Below are positions 1-7,356 of a stretch of DNA of 64,000 bases, one piece after another (position 1 is the first letter of the stretch; each line of letters begins with the position of its first letter). A program made the translations under genes and the position numbers. The notes below the pieces were generated by a model. It was not told the origin of the DNA. It did no database searches and saw only the letters and a program-made list of their open reading frames with translations. Source of the DNA: Persicobacter psychrovividus (GTDB taxonomy: Bacteria > Bacteroidota > Bacteroidia > Cytophagales > Cyclobacteriaceae); assembly GCF_036492425.1 (NCBI RefSeq), contig NZ_AP025294.1, forward strand, positions 310,001 to 374,000. Direction: 5' to 3'.

Positions 1-57
1 TCCTCCATCATGAAAAATTGAGAAAACATCTCTTATATTGTTAATCATAGTATCCAT
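1..57 (-). CDS. 5' fragment of a hypothetical cassette gene (second copy of the 159-aa protein family)
   Basis: The first 57 bases encode the N-terminus (MDTMINNIRDVFSIFHDGG) of the same protein as the gene at 52319-52783; the rest lies left of the window. The two copies match almost base for base through the start codon and leader up to ACCCACAAC. The single visible difference (TCGAAA versus TCGCAA) removes an upstream TTG-initiated frame and supports ATG at base 57 as the true start. Function unknown. Confidence 0.7.
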   Translation of the reverse strand, partial: MDTMINNIRDVFSIFHDGG

Positions 58-80
58 GTGCGTTTCTCGAAATTACCCAC

Positions 81-113
81 AACGGTGTGTATATGGTGCG
101 ATGGGGATTTGAT
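81..113 (-). other. attC site, type A, truncated by an insertion sequence
   Basis: Only the AAC-proximal 33 bases of a type A attC remain (AACGGTGTGTATATGGTGCG and onward); the rest is replaced by the insertion sequence beginning at 114. It was the attC of the NC2 cassette whose tail survives at 1609-1641. Confidence 0.75.
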
Positions 114-1608
114 TAGCCTGTCGAATATTTTCAAAAAACATGTACACGAGTTAAGCAGCCATTTGAACGCTCATCATTGCTTTTGCCACGGCTTCCTTAT
201 CTTTGATTTCTGCCACTTTTACGGTGTCAAATCCTGAAACAAGTTCGGCAATTTCATTTTCTTTCACAAAAAATAAGGGAATGGTCAGCAAGTGGTTGGT
301 GCACATTTTCTGTGGGTGGCTGCTCATTTTTGATTTGTACTTTCCGAATACGCTTTCGATGATAGCACTGCAACAAAAAGGGATGTCTTCACCAATCGTT
401 TTATAGGTTTTATGAAAATAATGAGTGATTTTTTCTCTGAATATAGTTGGCCGATCCCCTTCGAGTTCTTCCATTTTTTGAGTTAATTTCAAAATAGTTT
501 TGTGACTTATCCCTTCCGTTCTGCCAACCGACAATATTTCTTTGATCACTGGGGTCAAAGATATCAAATCCTTGATGAAAGGTGCGTGATCACTGATTTG
601 GAGGAGGCTCAAAGCCACACCTTTGCTTTCTTCGGCGACAATTTTCAGCTCAGGACCGACCTTTCTAAACCACTTTTCATATTGCCCAAGCTGATGAAAC
701 CTACAATGATGCCTTACTTTTGGAGGGGCCAAATGTGCATATTCCCCACACGCTAAATCTTTTCTGAGTTCACCAACCCATTTGATGAAATTCTTATAAT
801 CATCTGTATCGTTATATAGATTTTTCAGTGTCCTTGATACTTCATGGGTGATATCCGAAACATGATCAAGCCCCAGCAAGGCTGTAGCCTTAAGTAAATT
901 AGAACCTTTATCGCTTAGGACATATTGAATTTTCAGCTTCTGAACGAGTGGTTGAAGTTCCTTATAAATTACATCTGCCGACCAACCTTTTTTCGCACCA
1001 AGATAAACCAAGTGACAGTCCTCAAAACGTAATGTACGCTGCTGGTCAGAAACCGACACAGGAACGGCAAGTACCAAAAACAATTTCTTCCCGTTGAATG
1101 AAATGCTTTCATCACAAATCAAAACACATGGCCGCTCAGGTGAAAATGGTTCGATGGCCTGCATTCCTGCTTTTTTTAACCAATTATCAATCGTCGAATG
1201 GTCAGGGCATTTACTATCTATGTGCATTTGTTGAATGAAAATACGCAATACCGTCTCACTATCACGAAGACTCATGCTGGTTTCAGTATGTAAAATTAAA
1301 GCCAAAGTAATAATGGCCGAACAGTAGCTGTGGTGCTTGATTTTTTTCCCACCAAACTCCGACTTGTTTTTAGACTTTTCCTCTTTGTACTTCTTTTCCC
1401 AAAAAGAAGCCCGAGCCTTATACCTTTTAATTTTGATACTGTCGTTTCGCCTTTTTCGTTTGGCTCTTTCTGTTGACTTTTTCTTTTTTAGAGATTGTTT
1501 GTTATTTTTAAAACTCAAAGCGATTCTGGTAAGGTTGAATGACGGTTTGGACACTCAAATTTAACCTTTTTTCTGGAATCGCTTTTTTTGTGAATTTTCG
1601 ACAGGCTA
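114..1608 (-). mobile_element. Insertion sequence, 1495 bp, family not assigned
   Basis: The element is bounded by inverted repeats starting TAGCCTGTCGAA (114 onward; the same sequence reads inward on the other strand from 1608) and holds one transposase gene. No clear target duplication is seen. The left flank lies in a type A attC and the right flank in the last 33 bases of an NC2 cassette, so the remaining NC2 body and most of its attC have been deleted, probably by adjacent deletion during or after insertion. Confidence 0.8.
151..1554 (-). CDS. DDE transposase
   Basis: This 467-aa protein starts at GTG and has a very basic N-terminus (residues 1-60, rich in K/R and predicted coiled/helical). 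Candidate catalytic acidic residues lie in VLICDESISF, YVLSDKGSN and the late AIIESVFGKYKSK, in the order expected of a DDE (RNase H-fold) transposase. It fills the element between the two inverted repeats and reads intact. I cannot place it confidently in a named IS family. A GTG start is used because no ATG precedes the conserved region. Confidence 0.75.
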   Translation of the reverse strand: MSKPSFNLTRIALSFKNNKQSLKKKKSTERAKRKRRNDSIKIKRYKARASFWEKKYKEEKSKNKSEFGGKKIKHHSYCSAIITLALILHTETSMSLRDSETVLRIFIQQMHIDSKCPDHSTIDNWLKKAGMQAIEPFSPERPCVLICDESISFNGKKLFLVLAVPVSVSDQQRTLRFEDCHLVYLGAKKGWSADVIYKELQPLVQKLKIQYVLSDKGSNLLKATALLGLDHVSDITHEVSRTLKNLYNDTDDYKNFIKWVGELRKDLACGEYAHLAPPKVRHHCRFHQLGQYEKWFRKVGPELKIVAEESKGVALSLLQISDHAPFIKDLISLTPVIKEILSVGRTEGISHKTILKLTQKMEELEGDRPTIFREKITHYFHKTYKTIGEDIPFCCSAIIESVFGKYKSKMSSHPQKMCTNHLLTIPLFFVKENEIAELVSGFDTVKVAEIKDKEAVAKAMMSVQMAA

Positions 1609-1641
1609 GGCGAAATCTGATGACCGACGTGGATTGGGAAC
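1609..1641 (-). repeat. NC2 cassette remnant
   Basis: The last 33 bases of an NC2 gene-poor cassette (GAAATCTGATGACCGACG and onward, ending GGGAACAAC); the remainder was lost at the insertion sequence. Confidence 0.8.
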
Positions 1642-1763
1642 AACGGTTTGCATATGGCTTGTGGCGGTTTCGAAGCACTTTCCTGTCCACCGAGACCAAA
1701 GCTGGCTACAGAGCGAAAACCTTGCTAGCAGCCGTTCACCCGCCATAAGCTATATGCGTTGTT
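1642..1763 (-). other. attC site, type B
   Basis: 122 bp. Outer arms TTGCATATGGCTTGTGGCGG and CGCCATAAGCTATATGCG pair imperfectly. Closes the two-gene cassette at 1777-2573. Confidence 0.85.
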
Positions 1764-1776
1764 GTGGTGCGTTTTT

Positions 1777-2214
1777 TTATTCTTCTATAATTAATGAATC
1801 AACAATTTTCCAATGTCCGTTAATTCTATTTAATCTCATGTTTATTGTAATTCCTTCAACTGGATAGTCCATTTGCAGTCTCAAATTGTCTCCACCATAA
1901 GTCCAATCACCAATGTTCAAATAAGCATTAATTTTCTTCTCTTTAATGGTCAGTTCGTCCATGACTTGAACTTGTTGTCCAAATTTCTGTAGTCCATTTA
2001 GATTTTTTGAATTTACTGTTCCAAACTCTTTAATTATTAGTGGAACTCGAGTTGAGTCTATGTCAATATGAAAGTATTGCTGAAGTTCAGATAATTCTAT
2101 TGCAAGCTCAATGATTTCTTTTATTTCTGCCTCAGATACCTTTTCACGTACTTGTCCAAAAGCAGTATTTACAAGTAATAAAGTAATGACTAATATGTAA
2201 CTCTTAATTCTCAA
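1777..2214 (-). CDS. Exported hypothetical protein, second gene of a two-gene cassette
   Basis: A 145-aa protein with an N-terminal signal peptide (IKSYILVITLLLVNTAFGQ), so the mature part should be periplasmic or outside the inner membrane. The mature region is soluble, with an acidic helical start (KVSEAEIKEIIELAIEL) and a C-terminal WKIVDSLIIEE strand typical of small lipocalin/NTF2-like folds, although I do not recognise a family. Its TTG start overlaps the TGA stop of the upstream gene (TTGA), implying translational coupling. The stop lies just before the cassette's R'' arm. Confidence 0.7.
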   Translation of the reverse strand: MRIKSYILVITLLLVNTAFGQVREKVSEAEIKEIIELAIELSELQQYFHIDIDSTRVPLIIKEFGTVNSKNLNGLQKFGQQVQVMDELTIKEKKINAYLNIGDWTYGGDNLRLQMDYPVEGITINMRLNRINGHWKIVDSLIIEE

Positions 2215-2573
2215 AACCTAACTCCTTTTTTGTATCGAATTGCATCAATAATTTCATATTTCATTGTCTTCGTTTGTCCAACCCAAATTGTTTTTTTGTG
2301 GGTTGTATAGTCCCATGTAAAGACGTTAACGATAGAGTCAGTCAGGATTTCTGTTTTATTCAAAATTCCGCCATCAAATTCGTTCAGGTTGTCATTGACG
2401 TTCACTTTGTATTGTCCGTCTGGGTCTGTCTGAAAATACATTTTATGGGCAAAGTCGTAATTCTTTCCTATCAATTCATCAATCGTCTCAACAGGTTTAT
2501 TCCAAATGTCGAAGTACCACGCAGTAGTCAGTCCAATAATGAGTGTTGATAATATAGCTAAGAGTTTCTTCAT
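2211..2573 (-). CDS. Membrane-anchored hypothetical protein, first gene of a two-gene cassette
   Basis: A 120-aa protein: one N-terminal hydrophobic segment (about residues 3-22, signal anchor or uncleaved signal) followed by an exported domain with VETIDELIGKNYDFAHK and a C-terminal KTIWVGQTKTM strand. It is a clear paralogue of the 120-aa protein at 27674-28036 (same length, conserved from end to end). In that other cassette the downstream partner is a different gene. ATG lies 16 bases after the R' arm, leaving no room for a promoter. Confidence 0.7.
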   Translation of the reverse strand: MKKLLAILSTLIIGLTTAWYFDIWNKPVETIDELIGKNYDFAHKMYFQTDPDGQYKVNVNDNLNEFDGGILNKTEILTDSIVNVFTWDYTTHKKTIWVGQTKTMKYEIIDAIRYKKGVRF

Positions 2574-2589
2574 TTTTTTAATGCATCAC

Positions 2590-2767
2590 AACGGTGTGTA
2601 TATGGTGCGCTGGGGATTTTATCCTTCCGTAGCTGCGGTTTATTTCCAAGCCCAAGTTTTGAATCTGTTTTATTTGCTCTGCTAAACCGATTCAAAACTT
2701 GGGCGATGGTTGATTTGGATTTGAGGTTTCATCACCCACCAAAACCCCTGTGCGCTATATATAGTGT
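2590..2767 (-). other. attC site, type A
   Basis: 178 bp with the inner 15-bp hairpin. Closes NC1 at 2768-3229. It matches the site at 60346, including the rare CCGTAGCTGCGG variant. Confidence 0.85.
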
Positions 2768-3229
2768 TATCTCTTTTCATCGTTCCTAATTTCATCGAAT
2801 CGATGAGCTTCGTTCTATTAGTCTCATAAACTTTCTGTTCACGTAACTTATTATAAAATATAAACTCTTATTTATTGATGTCAGGTGCGTCCAATTTTCA
2901 CGTTTAGCGATCACCGTTGTTGAAAAAAATGTTTGAAAGTCTGCGGCTAGAAACCATTTATGGTCACACTAAATTGAATTGAAAAAATGCTGAATCACGT
3001 TTAGCTGATATTCGTTATTTTACTTTGAAAATCGGAAGCCAAAAACCATTTATGGTCAATCTAAATTTTTTGAAATTCCCAACCCTTCCGACACCCCAAT
3101 TTTCAAATCAACGCTGAGTTAATTTTGATAAACTCTTGTTATACAACTTTTTATTAACACTTTACCTTAAAGTAATCACACATATCTTCATTCTGATAAC
3201 CAAGATAGACCGCTATTTTTAGCAGAGAT
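2768..3229 (-). repeat. NC1 gene-poor cassette, copy 1
   Basis: Bounded by GTTATCTC and GAGATAAC. Contents on the + strand: a perfect palindrome TCATCGAATCGATGA (2791-2805); two ACCATTTATGGT repeats about 95 bp apart, each itself an inverted repeat; an ACTTTACCTTAAAG(T/T-variant) inverted repeat; and GCTATTTTTAGC next to the right end. No sustained open frame on either strand. This copy appears identical to 60525-60985. Confidence 0.85.
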
Positions 3230-3353
3230 AACGGTTAGTGTATGCGTAGTGGCGGATTTCGGAGCTCCTCGCTATCAAGACGAGATGATATTGATGCGAA
3301 CCACAAACCTTGATATTTAGTACTTTCCCCGCCATTACGTATGACACATTGTT
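3230..3353 (-). other. attC site, type E
   Basis: 124 bp; outer arms TTAGTGTATGCGTAGTGGCGG and CCGCCATTACGTATGACACA. Closes the 221-aa gene cassette. Confidence 0.85.
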
Positions 3354-3357
3354 AGCA

Positions 3358-4023
3358 TTAGTTTTTCATGTTATTTTCATAGAAACTTGTAAATTTTTCA
3401 ACCAAATCATCTAAGTTTTCTTTGTCAAATTCTCCAAATCCTAATGTCATAACGTGTCCTTTTACAAATTTAGAAAAAACAGAATTGAAGTTTTCAATAT
3501 ACGTTTGTGCATGTCCCTGTAATTCAATTTCTGCATTAATCATTTTAATCCAATGAGGTTCATTATTATCCTTATACACTAAATATGGGAATACAAAAGG
3601 AACATATTTTGAATATTGCTCATTCTTTTCGGGATTAAGGTCATCATTCGGCCAAATCCTAAAATTGTCTTTCAAGTTTAATGTTTTTGCTTTAACAACT
3701 GTTGCATTTTTATTATCGCCAATTTCTTGAATGAATTTTCCATTGTCTTGAACGAAAACTTTAAACCAAGCTAAATCCCAAGCAGTCGCACCTTTATGAT
3801 TTACTAAATTATAAGGATGAAAGATAGTGTCTACAGCAATAAAACCTCTTTGTCCAACTGTATTTTTTATTATTTCAACTACTGCATTCAAATCACTAAT
3901 TGTCTGATATGGATTTCCTCCAATAAACCCATAAATATAATTATGCTCCCAATTTGATGGAATTTCAAATGGATTCTTATCTTCTGTCTGAGCTTTTGGT
4001 TTTTTCTTAAATATATTAAACAT
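3358..4023 (-). CDS. Hypothetical protein, 221 aa (intact copy)
   Basis: A soluble protein beginning MFNIFKKKPKAQ, a basic N-terminus seen in several cassette proteins of this array, followed by a mixed alpha/beta domain (WEHNYIYGFIGGNPYQTISDLNAVVEIIK and onward) and an acidic C-terminal helix (DKENLDDLVEKFTSFYENN). No family recognised. A second copy at 22011-22675 carries a one-base deletion and serves as a natural disrupted allele. Both copies have a type E attC, so the whole cassette was duplicated. Confidence 0.7.
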   Translation of the reverse strand: MFNIFKKKPKAQTEDKNPFEIPSNWEHNYIYGFIGGNPYQTISDLNAVVEIIKNTVGQRGFIAVDTIFHPYNLVNHKGATAWDLAWFKVFVQDNGKFIQEIGDNKNATVVKAKTLNLKDNFRIWPNDDLNPEKNEQYSKYVPFVFPYLVYKDNNEPHWIKMINAEIELQGHAQTYIENFNSVFSKFVKGHVMTLGFGEFDKENLDDLVEKFTSFYENNMKN

Positions 4024-4062
4024 GATTAAGAAATTTTATGTCGTTGTTTTTAAATTAATGCT

Positions 4063-4182
4063 AACGGTCTGCGTATGAAATGTGGGGCTTTGGAACTCGT
4101 CTGTGTCAACCGAGCACTACTGCTTTTTGAGAGCACCAAATCCTCTGAACCATTGTCAGCCCCATATTTTATACGCTTTGTT
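4063..4182 (-). other. attC site, type J
   Basis: 120 bp; TCTGCGTATGAAATGTGGGGC against GCCCCATATTTTATACGC. Closes the 142-aa gene cassette; the same as 59125-59244. Confidence 0.85.
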
Positions 4183-4194
4183 GTGGGCAGTTTT

Positions 4195-4623
4195 TTACTT
4201 TTTTATTGCTTTCAAAAAATCGTCTGGTCGTTTGGTCATAAATACTACTTGTTTGTCTTTTCCATCTTCTGTTTTAAAGTCCACCGTGATCTTTCTTCCT
4301 TGCCTGTCAGTCCTTATTATGTTGTCAAGTGAGACTTTATGTAATAAGTCGTAATGCTTTCCAATGCCGGCAAAAAGTAACATGCTTTTAAGCCATAATT
4401 CTTTGTCCGTCACAACTATGTCCAAGGCGTTTCTTGCACCTCCCATTTTGGTCGTCCAAGATTTGTTCGAGTGTCCCGATGCTGATTTGTCCCGATAAAC
4501 TACACGAACAGAGTGGATGTCTGGGAATATTGAAAGTGCTTTTTTCCCTCTTTTATAGAAAGTTGTCAGGATGAATGCTGCTACAATCACCCAAACGATT
4601 AAAAATATTGTCTCTCCGTTCAT
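4195..4623 (-). CDS. Membrane-anchored PH-like hypothetical protein, copy 1
   Basis: 142 aa. Residues 4-22 form one transmembrane helix (TIFLIVWVIVAAFILTTF), followed by a cytoplasmic basic stretch and a strand-rich domain (DIVVTDKELWLKSML, LLHKVSLDNIIRTDRQGRKITVDF) ending in a helix (DDFLKAIKK). The strand-then-C-terminal-helix layout resembles small bacterial PH-like domains, which is an inference. The copy at 59257-59685 encodes an identical protein. ATG lies about 18 bases from the R' arm after an A-rich run. Confidence 0.7.
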   Translation of the reverse strand: MNGETIFLIVWVIVAAFILTTFYKRGKKALSIFPDIHSVRVVYRDKSASGHSNKSWTTKMGGARNALDIVVTDKELWLKSMLLFAGIGKHYDLLHKVSLDNIIRTDRQGRKITVDFKTEDGKDKQVVFMTKRPDDFLKAIKK

Positions 4624-4641
4624 ATTTTTTTAATTGCCCAC

Positions 4642-4763
4642 AACGGTTTGCATATGGCTTGTGGCGGTTTAGAAGCACTTTCCTGTCCACAGAAACCAAA
4701 GTTGGCAACGGAGTGAAAACCTTGCTGGTAGACGCTCACCCGCCATAAGCTATATGCGTTGTT
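4642..4763 (-). other. attC site, type B
   Basis: 122 bp. Closes the 197-aa gene cassette. The gene's TAG stop lies inside the site. Confidence 0.85.
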
Positions 4764-5343
4764 GTACAGCGTTTTTTATTTTTTTAGATATTTCATTCAA
4801 TTTTTCGTCAGTCTCATCAATTTCCATTGCTTCCTTTAAGTATTTCCTAATAGCGATTTTGACCGATTCCGTGTTACCATTTTGAAGAAGAGCTGAATAG
4901 GCAGCAAAATTTATTGAATCATATTCATCGTCAATACTGTCCGCTACTCCGAGTGGATCCCATTCGTTCAGTATTTCTCTTATTCTGTCAAAATGTTGTC
5001 TCCATTTTTTGTGTAGATTTTCCGAATCAGAGTTCTCAATAAATCTTTTAGTTTCAGTCAAGTCTCGAACAATTCTGTCGGCAAGATTCCATAATGTCGC
5101 TAAGTATCTGCGTGATTGTCCGTTAAGTTCCTTGGTTACTGTTTTTAATTCGACTGTCAACCTTTTTAAAAGGTCAAAATCAGTTCTTGTCAACTTGTAA
5201 TTGTATCCAATAAATTTTTCAAGTAGTCCTGCTGTGTCAGCGTCCAACATTACCAAGTCAATTCCGTGAATTTCTTCTCCTGCAATTCCTTCTGGAAAAG
5301 GTTCATTTCTGAACTCTTGATATTTCTCTTTAATGTCGTTCAT
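4750..5343 (-). CDS. Hypothetical protein with DUF1871-like C-terminus
   Basis: 197 aa. The middle (residues 45-115) is a long helical region; the C-terminal third contains ILNEWDPLGVADS...DEYDS, the signature arrangement of DUF1871-like proteins, small helical domains found in many cassette and polymorphic-toxin-immunity contexts. The frame runs through the cassette's R'' arm (GCTGTACAAC encodes AVQQ) and ends at TAG within the attC. ATG is only a few bases from the R' arm. Assignment from motif memory, not from a search. Confidence 0.55.
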   Translation of the reverse strand: MNDIKEKYQEFRNEPFPEGIAGEEIHGIDLVMLDADTAGLLEKFIGYNYKLTRTDFDLLKRLTVELKTVTKELNGQSRRYLATLWNLADRIVRDLTETKRFIENSDSENLHKKWRQHFDRIREILNEWDPLGVADSIDDEYDSINFAAYSALLQNGNTESVKIAIRKYLKEAMEIDETDEKLNEISKKIKNAVQQRI

Positions 5344-5356
5344 TTAAATGCTGTAC

Positions 5357-5479
5357 AACGGTCTCGGCTATGAGTAGTTGCGTGGTTTGGTACTTAACTT
5401 TGCAAGTACACACCAAACTGAAAATCCGCGAGGATTTTCAGAAGAAGGCGAGAACAAGCAATTACTTATAGCCATTGTT
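5357..5479 (-). other. attC site, type C
   Basis: 123 bp; TCTCGGCTATGAGTAGTTGC against GCAATTACTTATAGCCATT. Closes the 178-aa lipoprotein cassette. Confidence 0.85.
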
Positions 5480-5490
5480 GTAAAACGTTT

Positions 5491-6027
5491 TTATTCATTC
5501 TCAAATACTCCACGAGCTGTTAAATATCCGTTTTTCTGTTCGGTAAATAGTTTTTCAACACTTTCTCCTTTCAGACCTTTCCATTTTCCATTTTTGTCCT
5601 TTTTTATTGGGTCAAATATGTATTTCTGGTGATAGTATTTTTTATCTTCCTCACTATAGGATAAATATAGTATAGCGTTTTCGTAATTTTCAAATGCAGG
5701 TCTACCATAATGGTCATAAGCTTCGAACTCGACCGTGTCAGTTTCTAATTTGTTATATACATTTCTGAGAACTTTATATTTACATTTAAATCCGTTGTCC
5801 ATTACCCAATTTTTAAAAATCAGAGTGTCTCCTGTAATAGAGTCAATTTCTATTCGTTCATTATTTTCATTTGGGTCAAATTCAATTACAGATAATTTTT
5901 CTCCGATAAATGCATAAAGATTTACAGAATCATTCGTCATTTTGAATTCAGATTCTGACCCAATTTTAGTCGACTTACAACTAATCAATATCATTAAAAT
6001 CCCTAAAGTTTGAAGGATGCGATTCAT
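5491..6027 (-). CDS. Hypothetical lipoprotein
   Basis: 178 aa from ATG at 6027 (a TTG three codons upstream is possible). The N-terminus MNRILQTLGILMILISCKST carries a lipobox (LISC), so the protein should be lipid-anchored after the signal. The mature part has strand-rich segments (IGEKLSVIEFDPNENNE, GDTLIFKNWVMDN) and an acidic region with YHQKYIFDPIKKDKNGKWKG. No enzyme motif seen. Single gene in its cassette. Confidence 0.65.
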   Translation of the reverse strand: MNRILQTLGILMILISCKSTKIGSESEFKMTNDSVNLYAFIGEKLSVIEFDPNENNERIEIDSITGDTLIFKNWVMDNGFKCKYKVLRNVYNKLETDTVEFEAYDHYGRPAFENYENAILYLSYSEEDKKYYHQKYIFDPIKKDKNGKWKGLKGESVEKLFTEQKNGYLTARGVFENE

Positions 6028-6046
6028 TTCGTTCAAATGTTTTACA

Positions 6047-6225
6047 ACGGTGTGTATATGGTGCGCTGGGGATTTTATACTTCCGAAGCTGGCGGTTTAT
6101 TTCCAAGCCCAAGTTTTGAATCTGTTATATTTGCTCTGCTAAACCGATTCAAAACTTGGGCGATGGTTGATTTGGATTTGAGGTTTCACCACCCACCGAA
6201 ACCCCTGTGCGCTATATATAGTGTT
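6047..6225 (-). other. attC site, type A
   Basis: 179 bp. Closes NC2 at 6226-6627. Confidence 0.85.
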
Positions 6226-6627
6226 GTTCCTTGTCTTTTCGTCTTGCTTAAAGACTATGATTTTGTTATATCGATTTTCGTTATTGCATCCTTCAACAAC
6301 ATTACAACTCGCTATTCATTTCACTAAATCAATTACCAAACGGCTGTGTTTTCAATCTATTTTGATTTTGTCCGTTAACTAATGCCAAAGATTAACTCCC
6401 CTTCTATATTCTTGACCAAAATCCCTGTTGTAGTCGAAGCAATTTTAGTTATTGAGACGTCTGAAGCATATGAGTTTGCTCCTCTCCTATCAATCAAGTT
6501 TTCCATTACTGTTTCTCCTAAGCATTCTTACCGTTGGATCGCTATTTATAATTCGCGATGATTGAAATTTTGGTATCCTCGTATCGTTTTGATTTTTCAA
6601 ATTTAATGACCGATGTGGATTGGGAAC
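6226..6627 (-). repeat. NC2 gene-poor cassette, long form
   Basis: 402 bp between GTTGTTCC and GGAACAAC. On the minus strand it contains a short frame MENLIDRRGANS...NIEGELIFGIS (about 43 codons, starting near 6510), preceded by a separate open frame entering from the R' arm. Neither has a recognisable product. Confidence 0.75.
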
Positions 6628-6749
6628 AACGGTTTGGCTATGAGCAGGCGGGCTTTTAAAGCTACTTACCTGTCAGCCGAGACCAAAGTTTGTTAATAGT
6701 ATTGTCCTTTCGTTTAGCACTTTCCGCCCGCTTGCTGATAGCCGTTGTT
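6628..6749 (-). other. attC site, type D (coding)
   Basis: 122 bp; TTTGGCTATGAGCAGGCGGG against CCCGCTTGCTGATAGCCG. The minus strand encodes the last 27 or so residues of the 226-aa protein. Confidence 0.85.
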
Positions 6750-7342
6750 GGCGGTAGTTTTTTTATTTTTTCAAGCCCATCTATTTCTTTCAAATAGTCG
6801 TCATTTTCCACGTACTTTTTATAGCAGTCTGTACAGGTTGAATGTCTTTGAGTTGAGTAGAATTCATTTTCTTCTTCATTGCAGGAGATTACTGAAAAGC
6901 AGATTTCACAATGCTCGTGACCTTCGCAATTTGCATAGTCCTGATAAGTCGTGAATTCATAGTCAGCTTTGTCACTCCGTGCTTCATGCACATTCTCTAG
7001 TACGTAATTGATTTCAGCTTCTGCTTGGTATCTAATTTTAACCCAAGTGTCAAAGTCAGAAGTGGAATATTTGAGTCTAAATCCGACAGATTCAGCGAGT
7101 AAGTTGGCTTTGTCTGTCGACTCATTCAGTTGTTTAGGAAATAGCGTTATCCCAATATAGTTTTGAAGATGTAAGGTCAATACGTTGTCTTTGATTTTGA
7201 AGTCAAAATACTTTGTGTCCAAGTCTTCAACTCTGTCAATAAGCTCTCCTTTAAATTCCGTTCTCAATCTGTCCGAAAGTGATTTGAATAATCCACTATC
7301 AGGTTCATTACTTATCAATATTTCGGAGTATTTTTTCGTCAT
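6662..7342 (-). CDS. Cysteine-rich (putative zinc-binding) protein with attC-encoded tail, copy 1
   Basis: 226 aa. The N-terminal 110 residues form a mixed alpha/beta domain (SDRLRTEFKGELIDRVEDL). Residues 138-178 hold CEGHEHCEICFSVISC and CTDC, a spacing suited to one or two zinc sites. The last part, TTAISKRAESAKRKD followed by KLWSRLTGK, is encoded wholly by the type D attC and recurs on an unrelated protein (15867-16505). An identical copy lies at 15139-15819. No known catalytic motif; role unknown. Confidence 0.65.
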   Translation of the reverse strand: MTKKYSEILISNEPDSGLFKSLSDRLRTEFKGELIDRVEDLDTKYFDFKIKDNVLTLHLQNYIGITLFPKQLNESTDKANLLAESVGFRLKYSTSDFDTWVKIRYQAEAEINYVLENVHEARSDKADYEFTTYQDYANCEGHEHCEICFSVISCNEEENEFYSTQRHSTCTDCYKKYVENDDYLKEIDGLEKIKKLPPTTAISKRAESAKRKDNTINKLWSRLTGK

Positions 7343-7356
7343 TTTAAATTACCGCC

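Noticed and set aside
2791-3229. NC1 as a CRISPR array or tRNA/rRNA gene
   Set aside because: Only two short internal repeats, no regular spacers, and no cloverleaf or rRNA-like sequence.
4642-4763. attC sites as intrinsic terminators for antisense transcription (hairpin followed by TTTTTT on the + strand)
   Set aside because: A T run does follow many sites, but in the array the arms next to it belong to different cassettes and do not pair fully, so the hairpin is ~10 bases away from the T run. Possible but not supported enough.
6010-6327. Many plus-strand frames reading MVRWGFYPSEAGGLFPSPSF and similar
   Set aside because: They are translations of type A attC and adjoining NC units; they recur only because the site recurs, break at variants, and run against all real genes.
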